From: Pseudomonadota bacterium | GTDB taxonomy: Bacteria; Pseudomonadota; Gammaproteobacteria; Burkholderiales; Thiobacillaceae | Length of the DNA stretch: 14,046 nucleotides | Reading direction: 5' to 3' | Assembly: GCA_021836225.1 (NCBI GenBank) | Contig: JAKBJA010000061.1 | Span: 1-14,046, forward strand | Part shown: positions 7,167 through 14,011 of the stretch, piece after piece | How positions within the stretch are numbered: position 1 is the stretch's first letter | Layout: each line of letters starts with the position of its first letter | The notes under the pieces: model-generated | The model's database searches: none | The model's input: only the letters and a program-made list of their open reading frames with translations | What the model was told of the DNA's origin: nothing | Program-made: the position numbers and the translations under genes

Positions 7167-7955
7167 ATGCGATTCAACCCGTTTCCCACCACGGCCAATG
7201 CAGCAGTTCTGGCCGGAGGTCTCATCCTCGCCGTCACGGCGCACGCTGACGTTACCTTGAACGCGGGCGCCAAACTGGCTTACGAAACCAATGTCAACGG
7301 CTCGCCCGACGAGCCGACCACGGCGAACCAGGAAAGCGACACGTATCTGACGCTGAACGCCTCCGCCGTGTACTACACGCCGCTTGACCCCGCTAAAACC
7401 AGCTATTTCATCGGCCAGGTCGGCGCGCTTACCTCTGCCTACGACCGCTTCGACAACCTCGACAATTCCATGCTGATGGCAAGCGCCGGGGTTTACAAAC
7501 AGCTTTCCCCCAACTGGTCGGGCCAGCTCACGGGCCGCGGCTTTTTCCGCGACACCCAGCAGGATACGCGCGATTCCGACGGTCTCGGCGCCACCCTCGA
7601 AATCAAGCGCCAGTTGGGCCAGACCTTTTGGGTCAAGGCAATCGCGGATTACGAGGACAACAAAGCCGATCTTCAGGCCTTCAGCTATACCGGTGAAACC
7701 TATGGCGTGAATTTCGGATACCTGCCGCTCCAGGACACCTTTATCAGTTTCGGCTACAGCCACGCCAAGCGTGACTTCGACACCGCCTCGCCTTTCCGCA
7801 CCACCGCACAGACCGTGTTTGCCGAGGTGACGCAGCGGCTGGCCAAGAACTGGTATCTCAACGGCGGCTACGCCTATCGGGACAACGATTCGAACTTTGC
7901 CGGGACGGCCTACACCAATCACATCGTGTCGCTTGGCCTGAACTTCAGTCACTGA
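7167..7955 (+). CDS. Outer-membrane beta-barrel protein
   Basis: 262 residues from ATG 7167, chosen because AAAGGA at 7154-7159 sits 7 bases upstream and the protein then begins with a proper signal peptide (MRFNPF ... LAVTAHA, cleavage before DVTLN). A longer frame from 7119 lacks a ribosome site. The mature part alternates polar and hydrophobic/aromatic residues in many beta-strands (TYLTLNASAVYYT, TFISFGYSHA, WYLNGGYAYRD) and ends HIVSLGLNFSH, close to the C-terminal aromatic signature used for barrel assembly. The family cannot be named. Roughly 12 or more strands would fit the length. It lies between the sigma operon and the Gly-rich genes, so may be an export or anchoring partner for those secreted proteins; this is inference. 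Confidence 0.85.
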   Translation: MRFNPFPTTANAAVLAGGLILAVTAHADVTLNAGAKLAYETNVNGSPDEPTTANQESDTYLTLNASAVYYTPLDPAKTSYFIGQVGALTSAYDRFDNLDNSMLMASAGVYKQLSPNWSGQLTGRGFFRDTQQDTRDSDGLGATLEIKRQLGQTFWVKAIADYEDNKADLQAFSYTGETYGVNFGYLPLQDTFISFGYSHAKRDFDTASPFRTTAQTVFAEVTQRLAKNWYLNGGYAYRDNDSNFAGTAYTNHIVSLGLNFSH

Positions 7956-7959
7956 AATA

Positions 7960-7988
7960 CGTAACCAAAGCGGCATCGTTATCGTCCA
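7960..7988 (+). promoter_or_regulatory. ECF-type promoter P4 of the small Gly/Ser-rich gene
   Basis: CGTAAC at 7960-7965, 17 bp, then CGTCCA at 7983-7988. The -35 is identical to P2 and the spacing to P1 and P2. The predicted transcript has a 5' leader of about 64 bases. Confidence 0.65.
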
Positions 7989-7996
7989 AGCATGCA

Positions 7997-8016
7997 GGAA
8001 ACGTGCATGCGTTTCC
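7997..8016 (+). promoter_or_regulatory. 5'-leader hairpin of the small Gly/Ser-rich gene
   Basis: GGAAACG and CGTTTCC form a perfect 7-bp stem around a 6-base loop TGCATG, directly after the predicted start of transcription. An overlapping GCATGC pair (7990-7995, 8005-8010) gives an alternative fold. It could stabilise the message or be a protein site; the function is not known. Confidence 0.45.
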
Positions 8017-8057
8017 GGCGGTTCGGGGTGCACTACTCAATAGACAAGGAGATTGAA

Positions 8058-8375
8058 ATGAACATCAGACGCGTAATATCGACAGCGGCATGTGCTGCAT
8101 TGTTTGCCGGCGCCGCCGTGGCTGCAGATGGGGCCGAGCGTGGACAACAGGTTGTCGGCTTCGGGAGCGGCACTGGCATGGGCGCCGGCGCCGGCGCTGG
8201 CAGCGCCAGCAGCGCGGCCGACGGCTTCAGTTCGCAAAGCTGGGCCAGCGGATCGGGCAGCCAGAGCTTCGGTGGCGGTTTCGACCCACAGCAAACCGCC
8301 GGCTCCGGCCCCCTTTCCTCCAACCCTGCGGCCTCCACGGGTTCCGGTCCGACCTTGACCACCAATCCGTACTGA
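8058..8375 (+). CDS. Small secreted Gly/Ser/Ala-rich protein
   Basis: 105 residues from ATG 8058, with an ideal AAGGAG at 8046-8051. A signal peptide (VISTAACAALFAGAAVAA) is followed by about 80 residues of low-complexity Gly, Ser and Ala: GFGSGTGMGAGAGAGSASS, then SGSGSQSFGGGF and a Pro/Thr/Ser end TLTTNPY. No Cys and no catalytic motif. The GMGAGAGAG stretch recalls the GAGGGM arrays of the next two genes but lacks their helical domain. Promoter P4 with the shared motif lies upstream and a strong terminator follows, so it is a single-gene unit of the presumed sigma regulon. A structural or surface role is likely, but it is not assignable. Confidence 0.8.
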   Translation: MNIRRVISTAACAALFAGAAVAADGAERGQQVVGFGSGTGMGAGAGAGSASSAADGFSSQSWASGSGSQSFGGGFDPQQTAGSGPLSSNPAASTGSGPTLTTNPY

Positions 8376-8392
8376 ACGGGCGTCTTGCGCGC

Positions 8393-8430
8393 AGGCCCTT
8401 GCCGCGAATGCGGCAAGGGCCTTTTTGTTT
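8393..8430 (+). terminator. Rho-independent terminator
   Basis: A perfect 13-bp GC-rich stem (AGGCCCTTGCCGC with its complement) around loop GAAT is followed by CTTTTTGTTT. It begins 17 bp after the stop of the small Gly/Ser-rich gene and isolates it from the array genes. Confidence 0.93.
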
Positions 8431-8467
8431 GGGTTTTTCGCCAATCCCTCGTACCGATCGTTTCGAG

Positions 8468-8497
8468 CGTAACCCCGGAACGCTTACTTGCGTCTCA
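8468..8497 (+). promoter_or_regulatory. ECF-type promoter P2 of the first array protein
   Basis: CGTAAC at 8468-8473, 17 bp, CGTCTCA at 8491-8497. The -10 region CGTCTCAGGGGA is identical over 12 bases to that of P1 before the sigma gene. Confidence 0.75.
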
Positions 8498-8503
8498 GGG
8501 GAC

Positions 8504-8531
8504 AACAGCGTTCAGAAATTTGCCCGCTGTT
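8504..8531 (+). promoter_or_regulatory. 5'-leader hairpin before the first array gene
   Basis: AACAGCG (8504-8510) pairs with CGCTGTT (8525-8531) around a 14-base loop. The corresponding leader of the second copy keeps the arms with one mismatch, so the structure is roughly preserved. Modest stability; the role is unknown. Confidence 0.4.
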
Positions 8532-8588
8532 CACTGCATGAAAGGGTGAGTCGAAATCAACCGTCAAACTGACTAAGGAGTGTTTATC

Positions 8589-9326
8589 ATGGTTAAAAAA
8601 GTTCCTTCTGCCATTGCAACCGCATTGTTGGCCGCTTTCCTGAGCGGAAACGCTGCAGCCGCCACCGAGCAGGAAGCGCACGCTCAACTGGACCGCGTTC
8701 CCGCTGTGGCGGCGGATGCACAAAAGTCCGCCCACGCCGTCCTGAGCGAACTGGTGGCGGCCGGCGTGCCTGTCGATCAGGCCTTCGAGGTTGTTCGCAG
8801 CGCAGTCGAACACAATTACAGCGCCGGCGATCTGCGCCAGGTCGGGGCCGAGATCCGCGAGCAGGTCCAGGCGGGCATTCCCGCCGGACAAGTGATCGCA
8901 GTCGCCGACCGGGCTATCGACGCAGGCAAATCTGCTGCGGACACCCGGGACACGCTCAATACCTTTCAGCAAGGGGCTGAGCAGGGCAAACGCAATGGCG
9001 AAGCTCGCGCCCAGGGTTCGGCTGAGGGCGCCGGCGGCGGCATGGGTGCCGGCGGCGGCATGGGCGCAGGCGGCGGCATGGGTGCTGGCGGTGGCAAGGG
9101 CGCAGGCGGTGGCATGGGCGCCGGCGGCGGCATGGGCGCAGGCGGCGGCATGGGCGCCGGCGGCGGCATGGGTGCTGGCGGTGGCAAGGGCGCAGGCGGT
9201 GGCATGGGCGCCGGCGGCGGCATGGGCGCAGGCGGCGGCATGGGCGCCGGCGGCGGCATGGGTGCCGGCGGCGGCATGGGTGCCGGCGGCGGCATGGGTG
9301 CCGGCGGCGGCATGACCGGCCGCTAA
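8589..9326 (+). CDS. Secreted helical protein with 16-unit GAGGGM/K array (copy 1)
   Basis: 245 residues from ATG 8589; AAGGAG at 8575-8580 gives 8-base spacing, so the GTG at 8580 inside that site is not the start. A signal peptide (IATALLAAFLSGNAAA) is followed by a helical domain at about 26-140 (ELVAAGVPVDQAFEVVRSAV, EHNYSAGDLRQVG, EIREQVQAGIPAGQVI). Then comes a perfect array of 16 hexapeptides GAGGGM at residues 147-242, with Lys for Met in units 4 and 9, ending TGR. The helical part shares its pattern with the protein at 6103. No Cys and no enzyme motif. A structural, adhesive or Met-mediated metal-binding role can be imagined but is not shown. Promoter P2 links it to the ECF sigma factor; copy 2 follows in the same orientation. 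Confidence 0.85.
   Translation: MVKKVPSAIATALLAAFLSGNAAAATEQEAHAQLDRVPAVAADAQKSAHAVLSELVAAGVPVDQAFEVVRSAVEHNYSAGDLRQVGAEIREQVQAGIPAGQVIAVADRAIDAGKSAADTRDTLNTFQQGAEQGKRNGEARAQGSAEGAGGGMGAGGGMGAGGGMGAGGGKGAGGGMGAGGGMGAGGGMGAGGGMGAGGGKGAGGGMGAGGGMGAGGGMGAGGGMGAGGGMGAGGGMGAGGGMTGR
9027..9314 (+). repeat. Coding minisatellite, 16 x 18 bp (GAGGGM/K)
   Basis: Sixteen in-frame 18-bp units with synonymous variation (GGC/GGT, GCC/GCA/GCT). Units 4-8 (9081-9170) are repeated exactly as units 9-13 (9171-9260), a 90-bp perfect tandem duplication. The last three or four units share the GGT GCC form, suggesting later single-unit expansion. Confidence 0.95.
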
Positions 9327-9337
9327 CCTGGGTGTTT

Positions 9338-9376
9338 AACCGACATCCCGAGACCTTGCGCTACAGGGATGCTGGT
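9338..9376 (+). other. 3' hairpin after array gene copy 1
   Basis: CATCCC pairs with GGGATG, with partly paired outer arms (ACC with GGT). The same element follows copy 2 at 10177-10216. There is no T-run, so it is more likely a 3'-end stabiliser or Rho-linked element than a classic intrinsic terminator. Confidence 0.45.
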
Positions 9377-9434
9377 GAAGCGGGTGGCGGCGCGATGGGC
9401 GATTGCTCAAGGATTGGGCATTTTGTCGAACGCG

Positions 9435-9464
9435 TCGCATCCGTCAACGTTTTCTTTCGTCTCA
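9435..9464 (+). promoter_or_regulatory. Degenerate ECF-type promoter P3 of array gene copy 2
   Basis: The -10 CGTCTCA at 9458-9464 is intact and the spacer aligns with P2 (11 of 17 positions). At the expected -35 position the sequence is TCGCAT instead of CGTAAC. It is derived from P2 by duplication and probably weaker or recognised differently. Confidence 0.5.
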
Positions 9465-9556
9465 GAGGACAACAGCGCACCGAAATTTGCCTGCCGTTCA
9501 CTGCAATGAAATGGGTGAGTCGAGATCAACCGTCAAACTGACAAGGAGTGTTCATC

Positions 9557-10165
9557 ATGGTTAAAAAAGTTTCTTCTTCCATTGCAACCGCACTGTTGGC
9601 CGCTTTCCTGAGCGGAAACGCTGCAGCCGCCACCGAGCGGGAAGCGCACGCTCAACTGGACCGCGTGGCGGCGGATACGCAAAAGGCCGCCCATGCCGTC
9701 CTGAGCGAGTTGGTGGCGGCCGGCGTGCCTGTCGATCAGGCCTTCGAGCTTGTGCGCAGCGCGGTCGAACACAATTACAGCGCCGGCGATCTGCGCCAGG
9801 TCGGGGTCGAAATCCGCGAGCAGGTCCAGGCGGGCATTCCCGCCGGACAAGCGATCGCGGTCGCCGACCGGGCTATCGACGCAGGCAAGTCTGCTGCGGA
9901 CACCCGGGATGCGCTCAATACTTTTCAGCAAGGGGCTGAGCAGGGCAAACGCGATGGCGAAGCTCGCGCCCAGGGTTCGGCTGAGAATCGCCGGAACGAA
10001 CGCGGTGCTGCCGAGTTCGGTGGCAAGGGCGCAGGCGGTGGTATGGGCGCAGGCGGTGGTATGGGCGCAGGCGGTGGTATGGGCGCAGGCGGTGGTATGG
10101 GCGCAGGCGGTGGCAAGGGCGCAGGCGGTGGCATGGGCGCAGGCGGTGGCACGATCAGCCGCTAA
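9557..10165 (+). CDS. Secreted helical protein with 7-unit GAGGGM/K array (copy 2)
   Basis: 202 residues from ATG 9557 (AAGGAG at 9543-9548, 8-base spacing). It is a close paralogue of the gene at 8589, with the same signal peptide and helical domain and only about ten substitutions. It lacks the PAVA residues of copy 1. After GSAE it has a copy-specific charged linker NRRNERGAAEFGGK, then seven hexapeptides at residues 158-199 (Lys in unit 5, Thr ending unit 7) and a final ISR. The codons of this array (GGC GCA GGC GGT) are more uniform than in copy 1, which suggests an independent expansion. The promoter -35 is degenerate, so expression may differ from copy 1. Function is unknown. Confidence 0.85.
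   Translation: MVKKVSSSIATALLAAFLSGNAAAATEREAHAQLDRVAADTQKAAHAVLSELVAAGVPVDQAFELVRSAVEHNYSAGDLRQVGVEIREQVQAGIPAGQAIAVADRAIDAGKSAADTRDALNTFQQGAEQGKRDGEARAQGSAENRRNERGAAEFGGKGAGGGMGAGGGMGAGGGMGAGGGMGAGGGKGAGGGMGAGGGTISR
10028..10153 (+). repeat. Coding minisatellite, 7 x 18 bp (GAGGGM/K/T)
   Basis: Seven in-frame 18-bp units; the first four (10028-10099) are identical at DNA level, a sign of recent slippage or unequal exchange. The last unit changes ATG to ACG. Confidence 0.95.
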
Positions 10166-10176
10166 CCCTGGTGTTT

Positions 10177-10216
10177 CACCGACATCCCGGGGCCTGGCGC
10201 TGCAGGGATGCTGGTG
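10177..10216 (+). other. 3' hairpin after array gene copy 2
   Basis: CACCGACATCCC and GGGATGCTGGTG pair at 10 of 12 positions around a GC-rich loop. It lies between this gene and the convergent metR, with no T-run. It may act as the end signal for copy 2. Confidence 0.45.
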
Positions 10217-10265
10217 AATGACGGGGGGTGATGCTGGATACCCCTGCGTGCCGACCCGACACCGG

Positions 10266-11150
10266 TCACGCCGACCGGCGGGCCAGTTCGACGAAGGCTT
10301 TCAGGTAGTCGATGCCGACGTCCGCCTCGCGCGCGCCCAGGAAGATCTGTTTGGCGAGGCCCCGACGCCCGAGTCGAACCGGGGCGACGCCCATCTTGCC
10401 GGCGTATTCCTCCACCAGCCAGCGCGGCAAGGCCGCCACCCCCCGACCGCTTGCCACCATCTGCAGCATGATGTCGGTCGTTTCGATGACCTTGTGGCGC
10501 TTGGGGCTGATGCCGGCCGGCATCAGGAACTGGTTGTAGATATCGAGGCGCTCGATCTCGACCGGATACGTGATCAGCACTTCTTCGCCCAGTTGTTCCG
10601 GTTCGACATGCGGCAGCGCCGCCAGGGCATGCCTGCGGCCAACCACCAGCACCTGCTCGTAGTCGAACACCGGCTCGAAGCGCAAGCCGGGCTTGTACAA
10701 AGGATCCGGCGTCACCAGCAGGTCGATTTCGTAGCCGAACAGCGCGCCGATGCCGCCGAACTGGAATTTCTGCCTGACGTCGACATCCACGTCGGGCCAG
10801 CGGGCCAGGTAGGGCGACACCACCCTGAGCAGCCACTGGTAGCAGGGATGGCATTCCATGCCGATGCGCAGCGTGCCGCGCTCGCCCTGGGCGTACTGGC
10901 GCATGCGCTCTTCCGCGTGCGCCAGCTGCGGCAGCACCCGGTTGGCGACCGCGAGCAGGTACTGGCCGGCCTGGGTCAGCCGGAGGCTGCGTCCTTCCCG
11001 CAGCCAGATGTCGGTGTCCAGGTGCCGCTCGAGCTTTTTCATTGCATGGCTCAGGGCGGACTGGGTCAGGCACAGCGCGCCGGCGGCGGCCGTCAGCGAG
11101 CCCAGCCGGTCCACTTCCTGCACGATGGCCAGATGGATTCTCTCGATCAT
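10266..11150 (-). CDS. metR: LysR-type regulator MetR
   Basis: 294 residues, start ATG at 11148-11150 read on the minus strand. The N-terminal winged helix-turn-helix has GSLTAAAGALCLTQSALSHAM, the LysR recognition segment, with LRLTQAG following. The effector domain carries GMECHPCYQWL, which matches the MetR family hallmark ECH-C-QWL thought to take part in homocysteine sensing, and FDYEQVLVV. MetR activates methionine genes, chiefly metE and metH, with homocysteine as co-effector and usually represses itself. Divergence from metE with a TGAA-N5-TTCA box in the shared 107-bp gap confirms the assignment. The length is close to other MetR proteins. It converges with the Gly-array gene on its other side. 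Confidence 0.93.
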   Translation of the reverse strand: MIERIHLAIVQEVDRLGSLTAAAGALCLTQSALSHAMKKLERHLDTDIWLREGRSLRLTQAGQYLLAVANRVLPQLAHAEERMRQYAQGERGTLRIGMECHPCYQWLLRVVSPYLARWPDVDVDVRQKFQFGGIGALFGYEIDLLVTPDPLYKPGLRFEPVFDYEQVLVVGRRHALAALPHVEPEQLGEEVLITYPVEIERLDIYNQFLMPAGISPKRHKVIETTDIMLQMVASGRGVAALPRWLVEEYAGKMGVAPVRLGRRGLAKQIFLGAREADVGIDYLKAFVELARRSA

Positions 11151-11159
11151 TTCTATATA

Positions 11160-11172
11160 TGAACAAAATTCA
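11160..11172. promoter_or_regulatory. MetR-binding box in the metR-metE intergenic region
   Basis: TGAACAAAATTCA fits the known MetR consensus TGAA-N5-TTCA exactly. It lies 9 bp before the metR start and about 27 bp before the metE -10, suited to activate metE and repress metR. A weaker half-site TGAA follows at 11175. Confidence 0.85.
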
Positions 11173-11198
11173 TTGAATATTGAATAAATACCATTTTT

Positions 11199-11204
11199 TA
11201 TAAT
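11199..11204 (+). promoter_or_regulatory. -10 element of the metE promoter
   Basis: A perfect TATAAT 54 bases before the metE start. No good -35 stands at 17 bp (nearest TTGAAT copies are 13 or 20 bp away), as expected for a promoter that needs MetR. Confidence 0.65.
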
Positions 11205-11257
11205 CAGTCAACCGGCCTACCATGCCTGCCTCACATCAACCGGACGAAGGCAAGGCC

Positions 11258-13555
11258 ATGGTCAAGACGCACACACTCGGGTTTCCGCGCATCGGCGCCC
11301 AACGCGAACTGAAATTCGCCCTGGAGGCCTACTGGAAGGGCGAGGCCTCGCGCGAGGAACTGAACGCGCTGGGCGCGCAGCTGCGCCACCGGCACTGGCA
11401 GGACCAGGCCGGCCTCGACCTCGTGCCGGTGGGCGATTTTTCCTTCTATGACCAGGTGCTCGACATGAGCTTCACCCTGGGCAACCTGCCGGCGCGCGTG
11501 CGCGGCTTCCACGGCGACGCGCTGGACAATTATTTCCGGGTCGCGCGCGGGCGCTCGGCCGGCCACGCCGCATGCTGCGGCGGCGTGCAGGCCGGCGAGA
11601 TGACCAAGTGGTTCGACACCAACTACCACTACATCGTGCCGGAATTCGACGCCGCGACCGAATTCGCGCTCGACGCCTCGCGCCTGCTGGGGCAGCTGGA
11701 GGAGGCACGGGCGCAGGGCGTCAAAGCCAAGCCGGTCCTCATCGGCCCGGTGACGTATCTGTGGGGCGGCAAGGCCAAGGACGGTTCCGACAAGCTGGCC
11801 TTGCTGGCGCGGCTCCTGCCCGTCTACGGCGAACTGCTCGACCGGCTGGCCGAGCAGGGCGTGGAATGGGTGCAGATCGACGAGCCCGTGCTGGCCACCG
11901 AGCTCGACGCGGACTGGAAGCATGCCTTCAACCTGGCTTACCACCAGCTCAAGGCCTGCCGGGTCAAGCTGCTCCTGGCCACGTATTTCGGGCAGCTCCA
12001 GGAGAATCTGCACCTTGCGAGCACGCTGCCGGTGGCCGGCCTGCACCTGGACGCCGTCAACGCCCGCGACGAGGTGATTCCGCTGCTTAACCTGCTGCCG
12101 TCGCACAAGGTGCTATCGCTCGGCGTCGTCAACGGCCGCAACATCTGGAAGACCGATCTCAATGCAGCGCTCGACTGGCTGGAGCCGCTGCATGAAAAAC
12201 TGGGCGACCGCCTGTGGATCGCGCCGTCGTGCTCGCTGCTGCACGTGCCGGTCGATCTCGCCAGCGAACGGACGCTCCACCCGGACATCCGCGCCTGGCT
12301 CGCCTTCGCGCGGCAAAAGCTCGACGAGCTGAAGGTGCTGGCTAGCGCGCTCAATCAGGGGCGCGCGGCGGTCCAGGCCGAACTGGCCGACAACCGGGCC
12401 GCCATCGCCGCCCGGCGCGCTTCGCCGCGCGTGCACAATCCCGCCGTCAAGGCCGCGCTCGCCGGGATCACGCCCGCGCTGGGCCAGCGTACCAGCCCGT
12501 ATGCCGTGCGCGCCGGCAAACAGGCCGCCCTGCTCAAACTGCCGGCCTACCCGACCACGACCATCGGTTCGTTCCCGCAAACCGCCGAGATTCGCCAGGC
12601 GCGCAGCCGATTCAAGTCCGGCGCGCTGGACGAAGCCGGCTACCGGGCCGCGATGCAGGCCGAGATCGCCCGCTGCGTGCGCGAGCAGGAGACGCTGGAG
12701 CTCGACGTGCTGGTGCACGGAGAGCCCGAGCGCAACGACATGGTCGAATATTTCGGCGAGCAGCTCGACGGCTACGCGTTCAGCCAGTTCGGCTGGGTGC
12801 AGTCCTACGGTTCGCGCTGCGTGAAGCCGCCCATCCTGTTCGGCGACATCCGCCGCCCGAAGCCGATGACGGTCGAGTGGATCACGTACGCGCAGTCGCT
12901 CACGGAAAAACCGATGAAAGGCATGCTGACCGGCCCGGCCACCATCCTCAACTGGTCCTTCGTGCGCGACGACCAGCCGCGTTCCGTCTCGTGCCATCAG
13001 CTCGCGCTGGCGATCCGCGAGGAGGTGCTGGACCTGGAACGGGCCGGCGTGCGCGTGATCCAGATCGACGAGGCGGCGCTGCGCGAGGGCCTGCCGCTGC
13101 GCAAGGCGCAATGGCGGGCGTACCTGGACTGGGCGGTGGAAGCGTTCCGCATCACCGCCAACGGCGTCGCGGACGAAACCCAGATCCACACCCACATGTG
13201 CTATTCGGAGTTCAACGACATCATCGCCTCGATCGCCGACATGGACGCCGACGTGATCACGATCGAGACCTCCCGCTCGGACATGGAGCTGCTCGATGCC
13301 TTCGACGGCTTCAAGTATCCGAACGAGATCGGCCCGGGCGTGTACGACATCCATTCGCCCAACATTCCCGACCCGGCGCACATCGTGACGCTGATGCGCA
13401 AGGCGGCCGAGCGTATTCCGGCGGAGCGCCTGTGGGTGAACCCGGACTGCGGCCTGAAGACCAGGCAATGGACGGAGGTGTTGCCGGCCTTGCAGAACAT
13501 GGTTGCCGCCGCCAGGATCCTGCGCGAGCGCGGCGAACCCGTCCAGCGAATTTGA
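11258..13555 (+). CDS. metE: Cobalamin-independent methionine synthase MetE
   Basis: 765 residues from ATG 11258 (AAGG at 11247-11250), where the protein begins [12 protein letters not shown] as in other MetE; the upstream ATG 11222 would add 12 residues without homology. It transfers the methyl group from 5-methyltetrahydropteroyl-tri-glutamate to homocysteine, the last step of methionine synthesis, in the cytoplasm. N-terminal and C-terminal halves are related barrels. The catalytic zinc ligands are all present: H646 and C648 (THMCYSEF), E670 (ITIETSRS) and C731 (NPDCGLKTR), a constant offset of 5 from E. coli numbering. Other hallmarks are [25 protein letters not shown] and [13 protein letters not shown]. 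It looks fully functional. Regulation is by divergent MetR. Confidence 0.97.
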   Translation: MVKTHTLGFPRIGAQRELKFALEAYWKGEASREELNALGAQLRHRHWQDQAGLDLVPVGDFSFYDQVLDMSFTLGNLPARVRGFHGDALDNYFRVARGRSAGHAACCGGVQAGEMTKWFDTNYHYIVPEFDAATEFALDASRLLGQLEEARAQGVKAKPVLIGPVTYLWGGKAKDGSDKLALLARLLPVYGELLDRLAEQGVEWVQIDEPVLATELDADWKHAFNLAYHQLKACRVKLLLATYFGQLQENLHLASTLPVAGLHLDAVNARDEVIPLLNLLPSHKVLSLGVVNGRNIWKTDLNAALDWLEPLHEKLGDRLWIAPSCSLLHVPVDLASERTLHPDIRAWLAFARQKLDELKVLASALNQGRAAVQAELADNRAAIAARRASPRVHNPAVKAALAGITPALGQRTSPYAVRAGKQAALLKLPAYPTTTIGSFPQTAEIRQARSRFKSGALDEAGYRAAMQAEIARCVREQETLELDVLVHGEPERNDMVEYFGEQLDGYAFSQFGWVQSYGSRCVKPPILFGDIRRPKPMTVEWITYAQSLTEKPMKGMLTGPATILNWSFVRDDQPRSVSCHQLALAIREEVLDLERAGVRVIQIDEAALREGLPLRKAQWRAYLDWAVEAFRITANGVADETQIHTHMCYSEFNDIIASIADMDADVITIETSRSDMELLDAFDGFKYPNEIGPGVYDIHSPNIPDPAHIVTLMRKAAERIPAERLWVNPDCGLKTRQWTEVLPALQNMVAAARILRERGEPVQRI

Positions 13556-13568
13556 GGCGTTCCCTCAA
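13552..13568. terminator. Possible short hairpin between convergent metE and merR
   Basis: TTGAGG and CCTCAA form a 6-bp stem around CGTTC, spanning the metE stop and the merR stop. There is no T-run on either side, so any terminator role is weak or Rho-assisted. Confidence 0.3.
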
Positions 13569-13975
13569 GGCGCATCCTGTAAAGACTCGATCAGGGGGCA
13601 GGTAATCGTTCCCCGGCTGGCTGCGCAGCGGTCGATGAGCCCGGTCAGGGTGGCGTCGATACGCGCGAGGTCGGCCATTCGACGCCTGACGTCGGCGCGC
13701 TTGTGCTCGGCAACCTCCCGGGCTTCGCCGCAATGGGCGCCGTCCTCCAGTTTCAGCAACTGGCCGATTTCATCCAGGCTGAACCCCAGGCGCTGAGCCG
13801 ATTTCACGAACTTCACCCGCGCCACATCGGTCTGCCCGTAGCGGCGGATGCTGCCATAGGGCCGCTCCGGCTGGGGCAACAAGCCCTTGCGCTGATAGAA
13901 CCGGATGGTTTCCACGTTGCCCCCGGCCGCCTTGGCGAAGACGCCGATGGTCAGATTTTCCAGATTGATCTCCAT
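13565..13975 (-). CDS. merR: Mercuric resistance regulator MerR
   Basis: 136 residues, start at 13973-13975 on the minus strand. It begins [18 protein letters not shown] and reads [45 protein letters not shown], closely matching Tn501/Tn21 MerR. The mercury-binding cysteines C82, C117 and C126 are all at their Tn501 positions, so it should bind Hg(II) and switch the mer promoter from repressed to active by underwinding the spacer. One oddity is Gly19 where the family has Val (AAGGNVE instead of AAGVNVE), next to the helix-turn-helix. The C115 position of Tn501 is Asp here, which is not a ligand. It is divergent from the mer promoter at the right edge and only 9 bp from metE, probably a recently inserted mer module. 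Confidence 0.96.
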   Translation of the reverse strand: MEINLENLTIGVFAKAAGGNVETIRFYQRKGLLPQPERPYGSIRRYGQTDVARVKFVKSAQRLGFSLDEIGQLLKLEDGAHCGEAREVAEHKRADVRRRMADLARIDATLTGLIDRCAASRGTITCPLIESLQDAP

Positions 13976-13980
13976 ACCGC

Positions 13981-14011
13981 TTGACTCCGTACATGACTAC
14001 GGAAGTAACGT
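13981..14011 (+). promoter_or_regulatory. mer operator/promoter with 19-bp spacer
   Basis: -35 TTGACT (13981-13986), spacer of exactly 19 bp, -10 TAACGT (14006-14011). The spacer holds the MerR dyad CCGTAC-ATGA-CTACGG, with one mismatch from perfect symmetry. This is the classic MerR promoter, reading rightward into mer structural genes that start beyond the window. AAAGGGA at about 14034-14040 looks like the ribosome site of the first one, presumably merT. Confidence 0.95.

Larger units (their letters stand above)
8468..10216 (+). repeat. Tandem duplication of a whole promoter-gene-3' hairpin unit
   Basis: Unit one (about 8468-9376) and unit two (about 9435-10216) match through the promoter -10, 5' leader, ribosome site, signal peptide, helical domain, part of the Gly array and a 3' hairpin (GACATCCC with GGGATG). 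They differ by about ten substitutions before the array, a 4-codon indel (PAVA), and the length of the array. The sequence between them (about 9377-9434) is unrelated. Confidence 0.85.

Noticed and set aside
8966..9313. Long antisense frame encoding repeated PPPAPM
   Set aside because: It is the reverse-strand reading of the Gly-codon array; it has no ribosome site or signal, and the plus-strand gene has a clear start, signal peptide and promoter.
9027..9314. The regular repeats as a CRISPR array
   Set aside because: Units are 18 bp, contiguous, in frame with a signal-peptide protein and have no spacers.
11222..11257. Upstream ATG 11222 as the metE start
   Set aside because: The 12 extra residues do not match MetE proteins, and ATG 11258 has a ribosome site and the conserved N-terminus.
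12113..13468. 451-residue antisense frame within metE
   Set aside because: A shadow of GC-rich codon use; metE is complete with all zinc ligands.
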